Of a stretch of 27,168 nt of DNA, positions 23,937 to 27,168 are shown piece by piece. The stretch lies in the NCBI GenBank assembly GCA_964428745.1, contig CAYRYZ010000020.1, positions 1 through 27,168 of the forward strand. The letters run 5' to 3'. Under the pieces are notes generated by a model, which was given only the letters and a program-made list of their open reading frames with translations, had not been told where the DNA came from and did not search any database. The DNA is from GCA-002713455 sp964428745 (GTDB lineage: Bacteria; Fidelibacterota; Marinisomatia; Marinisomatales; TCS55). How positions within the stretch are numbered: position 1 is the stretch's first letter; each line of letters opens with the position of its first letter. The position numbers and the translations under genes were made by a program.

Positions 23937-26173
23937 TCCCTTATAACAGCAACTTTTTCTATAAGTGATGCCTTATTAGCATAAATAGCAATTAAATATA
24001 TTCCACTTCCAACCAAGTTCCCTTCATCATCTCTACCATCCCAAAAAGCCTGATAGCCTTTTATATCAGATTTATTTATTGATCGAAAAACTAAACCATT
24101 AAGTGACATAATTTTGATTGAGCTATCATCTTTAAGGCCATTGATAGTTAAAGGTTTCATATTTGGTATTACAAATGGGCTTGGGAAAATTTCTACGGAC
24201 TTATATGATATTTTTTTATCTGCAAAAGGTATTCTCACAATACTAACACCCTTATCTGTTGCTATATAAGCCAAACCTTGTTTCGAATCAAAAGAGATAT
24301 CATTCACATTATTTGAAAGTAAATTACTATTAGAAGAATTTAAACCATTAACATTTGGCCAATAGTCACCATCTTCAGTGAGAATATAAACTCCGGTTGA
24401 TTGAGTAGTGACCCAAACATTTCCTCTTGGGTCAAATCGAATTCGCGAATAATCATTAAAAGGGATGCTTGGAAAATATGGATAAAGATTACCCTGACTT
24501 CCCAATGGCCCAGTATTAATAACAGGATTTGTTTCAGAAACTTGCAAATCTTTATGAATTAAGCCAATTGATGTTAGGATCCACAACCTATTTCTCGGAG
24601 AAACATTAATATCAAAAGGTATTCTAGTTGTTATTCCAGGATCAATATCCACTTCAACCCATATCTCTTTATCTGGGTTCATAATATCGCCCGTATATTT
24701 ATACATAACTAACCCAGAAGGACTAAGAATCCAAATTCGGTTAAAGTTATCAACAGAAATTTTATTCGATTCGTTGGAAAGAATATAACCACTTTCTTCA
24801 ACTGAAATATTTCGTGAAATGTCATTATTAAATACTATTAAAGGCTTCATTTTATTGTTATTTGAAATAGCCCATAAGTTTCTCTTCTTATCTATTGCAA
24901 TATCTGGTACAACAAAATGAAATCCATTCTTTGTCATTTCTTTATTTGTGATGAGTAAATTATTTAACTTTATATCGCTAGAAATATCAAATGATGCTAT
25001 CCCACTTGTACTGGAGTTAAATAAACTCAAATACATCAAACTATCTAAAGAAATTTTTTCAGAAATATAAATACCCAAATCAATATTAATTGTTTTCATA
25101 TGCAGGTCGTCATACTGATCTTTAAGGTAAGGATTTACTGATAGGTTCGACCAACCACTCAATGAAAGACCCTTTTCATCGGCCATAAAAACTTTATTTT
25201 TTCTATAATATATTGCATCAGGTGAAGCTACATAAGGTTCATTATTTACAATATGTTCAAATTTGCTATTATTGAAATATCCAAATCCAAGCTCTGATCC
25301 TAACCAGATCTGAGAATTATAATTAATAATGCTTGAAAATTTTAAGTCTGAATTTGAATAAATTTTTTCAAGTTTATCTGTACCTATATCAAATAAAACA
25401 GAATCTGAAATAGCAAAAAAATCTTGATCACCTTGTATTTCAACATAATTAATAGAGCTTAGATAAATATTATCTTGTAAAAGAGCTTCGGAAGTACCTC
25501 CAACTTTGATGGAGTAAATTGCATCAGAGGAAATAATTGCCAAGCTATTATTATTTGTATTAATAGCTTGGATCTCACCAGTAATATTTGGGAATGGGTT
25601 TGTCCAGTATATGGGATGTTCTTTATGAGGGTTCCCAGCGATTAAACCTTGATCAGTATGTAAAATTATATTTTCTTCAAAAGAAACAATTTTTAAAATA
25701 TCATTAATGTCATCTCTATGATAAAAATCTCTATAATAAATTTTTTCATTTGAATATATAAACTCCATTATACCCCATTTTCCATTTTGGCGAACGGAAC
25801 TATATATCATATTTTTATAATTAGTAAATCCTGATACTTCCTCAATGTCTAATTGAAACCAATTAACTATCAATTGTTTCAATGGATCCCATACCTGAAT
25901 GCCCATATTAGAACCTATCCAAATATTTTCCATAGGTCCCACATGCACAGTATTGATATCTGTATCAATTAATCCATGGTCTCTTGTAAAAATTATATAA
26001 AGTTGAGATTTTGTATCATATGTTGTTAACCCACCCCCAGTACCAAGTAAAATCTTATCACCCAAATAGGCTAATTCTCTAACTTCAAGAGTTGAAGTTA
26101 GAGCCCGCATTTCTCCTATACGCGGTTGACAAAAGATCATACCACTAAAGAGAAGCAATAATATTTTTTTCAT
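23933..26173 (-). CDS. Secreted beta-propeller protein with FlgD-like / sorting C-terminal domain
   Basis: I set the start at the ATG at 26173 (746 residues). It overlaps the protease stop as ATGA and gives a short signal peptide (MKKILLLLFSGMIFCQ). The body holds repeats of the two-component-regulator propeller type: for example LLGTGGGLTTYD, NIWIGSNMGIQVWD, IWLGSELGFGYF and NVWVTTQSTGVYIL. The C-terminal ~90 residues (EIFPSPFVIPN, LNGLVFRSI, FWDGRDDEGNLVGSGIYL) form an FlgD-Ig-like or type IX-sorting-like domain. There is no histidine kinase domain, so it is a surface or periplasmic propeller, not a hybrid sensor. Ligand unknown. It lies between a membrane protease and a small membrane protein in one operon. 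Confidence 0.85.
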   Translation of the reverse strand: MKKILLLLFSGMIFCQPRIGEMRALTSTLEVRELAYLGDKILLGTGGGLTTYDTKSQLYIIFTRDHGLIDTDINTVHVGPMENIWIGSNMGIQVWDPLKQLIVNWFQLDIEEVSGFTNYKNMIYSSVRQNGKWGIMEFIYSNEKIYYRDFYHRDDINDILKIVSFEENIILHTDQGLIAGNPHKEHPIYWTNPFPNITGEIQAINTNNNSLAIISSDAIYSIKVGGTSEALLQDNIYLSSINYVEIQGDQDFFAISDSVLFDIGTDKLEKIYSNSDLKFSSIINYNSQIWLGSELGFGYFNNSKFEHIVNNEPYVASPDAIYYRKNKVFMADEKGLSLSGWSNLSVNPYLKDQYDDLHMKTINIDLGIYISEKISLDSLMYLSLFNSSTSGIASFDISSDIKLNNLLITNKEMTKNGFHFVVPDIAIDKKRNLWAISNNNKMKPLIVFNNDISRNISVEESGYILSNESNKISVDNFNRIWILSPSGLVMYKYTGDIMNPDKEIWVEVDIDPGITTRIPFDINVSPRNRLWILTSIGLIHKDLQVSETNPVINTGPLGSQGNLYPYFPSIPFNDYSRIRFDPRGNVWVTTQSTGVYILTEDGDYWPNVNGLNSSNSNLLSNNVNDISFDSKQGLAYIATDKGVSIVRIPFADKKISYKSVEIFPSPFVIPNMKPLTINGLKDDSSIKIMSLNGLVFRSINKSDIKGYQAFWDGRDDEGNLVGSGIYLIAIYANKASLIEKVAVIRE

Positions 26174-27042
26174 GATATTTTGAATGGTGCAGGAATAAAA
26201 CACAAAAGGAAAATTATCAAACAAGCATAGCCAATTTGCTTATCTTTATATGATAAGGGCACGTGTATATCTTGAATAGGAGGATGTTTTACTGATCGCA
26301 TTAGGATTAGCAATAATATACCCCATATAAACCAATTCATTGATAAAAAGCTTAATGGGATTAATAATAAGAATGCTAATTTTCCAATAATAATCTGTTT
26401 TTCACCTAACATGGCATATGCAATGTGTCCTCCATCTAATTGACCTATAGGCAGTAGATTCAACATTGTTACTAATAAGCCAATCCAACCTGCGAAAGCC
26501 ACTGGATGAAGCATAATATCTTGCGATTTTGATAGTCCAGGGTGAGTAATCCATGTAAGAATTTTCATAAGAATCGAATCGCCTAAGATTAAAGCACCCT
26601 GAATATCATTTTTTTCAATAACCTCAGATAATAGTAGCCCTACAACCAAAGCTGGCAATGCTATTGCAAACCCAGCTATAGGTCCTGCTGCTCCAATCTG
26701 AAGCAATGCATCTTTTCTATATATTGGTGACTTAATTTTAATAAAAGCACCAAAAGTTCCAATCAGGAATAAAAAAGGAGGAGCAGGTATAAAATAAGGT
26801 AACGTTGCATCTACTTTATGTTTTCTGGCATAATAATAATGGCCGAATTCATGCGTACCCAATATAAATAATAATGTAAAGGAAAAAGGTATACCTTTTA
26901 TAATCTCCAGTGGATTAGAAAAAACCCTAGCTCCCTCCATAATTGCACCGGATAAAAGAGTTGTGAAAATAGTAAGTAAAAATAGAATCCAATGAATCCT
27001 AGGAATTTTGGGTATTCTTAAAATTACTTTTTCATTCATCAT
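26170..27042 (-). CDS. Site-2-type membrane metalloprotease (M50 family)
   Basis: A 290-residue polytopic inner-membrane protease. It has the zinc motif HEFGH (64-68) in one membrane segment and NLLPIGQLDGGH (195-206), carrying the third zinc ligand Asp203, in a later one. These are the two signatures of intramembrane site-2 proteases, which cut membrane-embedded substrates such as anti-sigma factors. There is no PDZ domain, and the layout resembles the short plant EGY/bacterial type. The substrate is unknown. It starts with ATG; its stop overlaps the propeller-gene ATG, so the two are translated together. Confidence 0.92.
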   Translation of the reverse strand: MMNEKVILRIPKIPRIHWILFLLTIFTTLLSGAIMEGARVFSNPLEIIKGIPFSFTLLFILGTHEFGHYYYARKHKVDATLPYFIPAPPFLFLIGTFGAFIKIKSPIYRKDALLQIGAAGPIAGFAIALPALVVGLLLSEVIEKNDIQGALILGDSILMKILTWITHPGLSKSQDIMLHPVAFAGWIGLLVTMLNLLPIGQLDGGHIAYAMLGEKQIIIGKLAFLLLIPLSFLSMNWFIWGILLLILMRSVKHPPIQDIHVPLSYKDKQIGYACLIIFLLCFIPAPFKIS

Positions 27043-27085
27043 TAATCAGATAGATTGAAGCGTTATAAATAATATTAATATAAAT

Positions 27086-27168
27086 CTATTTTTTTCTATT
27101 GCGATCGGAAGATCGTTGCTGTTTCTCTTTTATTAACTCGTGCATTCCCCTACTTTGCATATCAAGCG
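27086..27168 (-). CDS. Probable 3' end of an unidentified gene (5' part outside window)
   Basis: One minus-strand frame stays open from the window edge (first full codon at 27166-27164) to TAG at 27088-27086, giving a 26-residue polar, basic tail ending SSDRNRKK. The other two frames hit stops early. The tail looks like a charged C-terminus and would sit 43 bases upstream of the protease gene in the same direction, matching the operon style of the region. It is too short to identify. Confidence 0.35.
   Translation of the reverse strand, partial: LDMQSRGMHELIKEKQQRSSDRNRKK

Noticed and set aside
23933..26173. Propeller protein as a hybrid two-component sensor kinase
   Set aside because: After the repeats the protein ends in an FlgD-like domain; there is no transmembrane segment, HisKA or HATPase motif.
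1..27168. CRISPR arrays, insertion sequences, phage islands or tandem repeats
   Set aside because: I saw no regularly spaced repeats, transposase or integrase frames, or long direct repeats on either strand.

Overview
The window is low-GC, gene-dense bacterial DNA (about 97% coding). Many genes abut or overlap by 1-4 bases. It contains a TonB-dependent receptor, a secreted beta-propeller protein with an FlgD-like C-terminal domain of the kind used in cell-surface sorting, a lipoprotein and probable outer-membrane proteins, so the host is a Gram-negative of the Fibrobacteres-Chlorobi-Bacteroidetes type. The overall style (streamlined, AT-rich, FlgD-like tails, DUF1343, UMF1 and OPT transporters) best suits a marine Marinimicrobia/SAR406-like lineage, with Bacteroidota as the alternative. 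That placement is inference. I see no CRISPR array, insertion sequence, phage gene, tRNA or rRNA, and the region reads as core chromosome. No gene-free stretch exceeds about 200 bases; the longest are 20600-20801, 8358-8528 and 4598-4731.

Layout. 1-308: 3' end of a SnoaL-like protein. 305-4597 (minus): pepA, an HD-domain hydrolase, rmuC and a lipoprotein, joined by 1-4 base overlaps, then a DUF6090-like membrane-anchored protein. 4732-5100 (plus): a small cupin. 5122-8357 (minus): acyl-CoA thioesterase, a secreted SH3b-like protein and acetyl-CoA synthetase (acs), behind a good -10 box. 8404-8472 (minus): an unassigned structured RNA or elaborate terminator with its own candidate promoter. 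8529-18248 (minus): one long co-directional run of polA, an ABC ATPase with degenerate motifs, its permease, a nucleoside deoxyribosyltransferase-like protein, alanine racemase (alr), a DUF1343/NamZ-like exported protein, an unrecognised exported beta-rich protein and a UMF1-type MFS transporter. 18305-20599 (minus): a TonB-dependent receptor directly behind a clear TPP riboswitch. 20802-23739 (plus): an OPT-family transporter and adenosine deaminase. 23736-27042 (minus): a site-2-type metalloprotease, the propeller/FlgD-like secreted protein and a small PGPGW-type membrane protein. The last bases hold the probable 3' end of a further minus-strand gene.

How they work together. The receptor is almost certainly an outer-membrane importer for thiamin or a precursor, shut off when TPP is plentiful; the ribosome-binding site lies inside the riboswitch's closing helix. 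OPT plus adenosine deaminase suggests peptide uptake and nucleoside salvage. The thioesterase/acs unit handles free acids and CoA esters. Alr with the NamZ-like protein, the exported protein and the MFS transporter may form a cell-wall turnover group. The points most worth checking are the riboswitch-receptor pair, the unassigned RNA at 8404-8472, the ABC ATPase at 14605-15531 with four altered catalytic motifs, and the altered PEHG motif in the NamZ-like protein.
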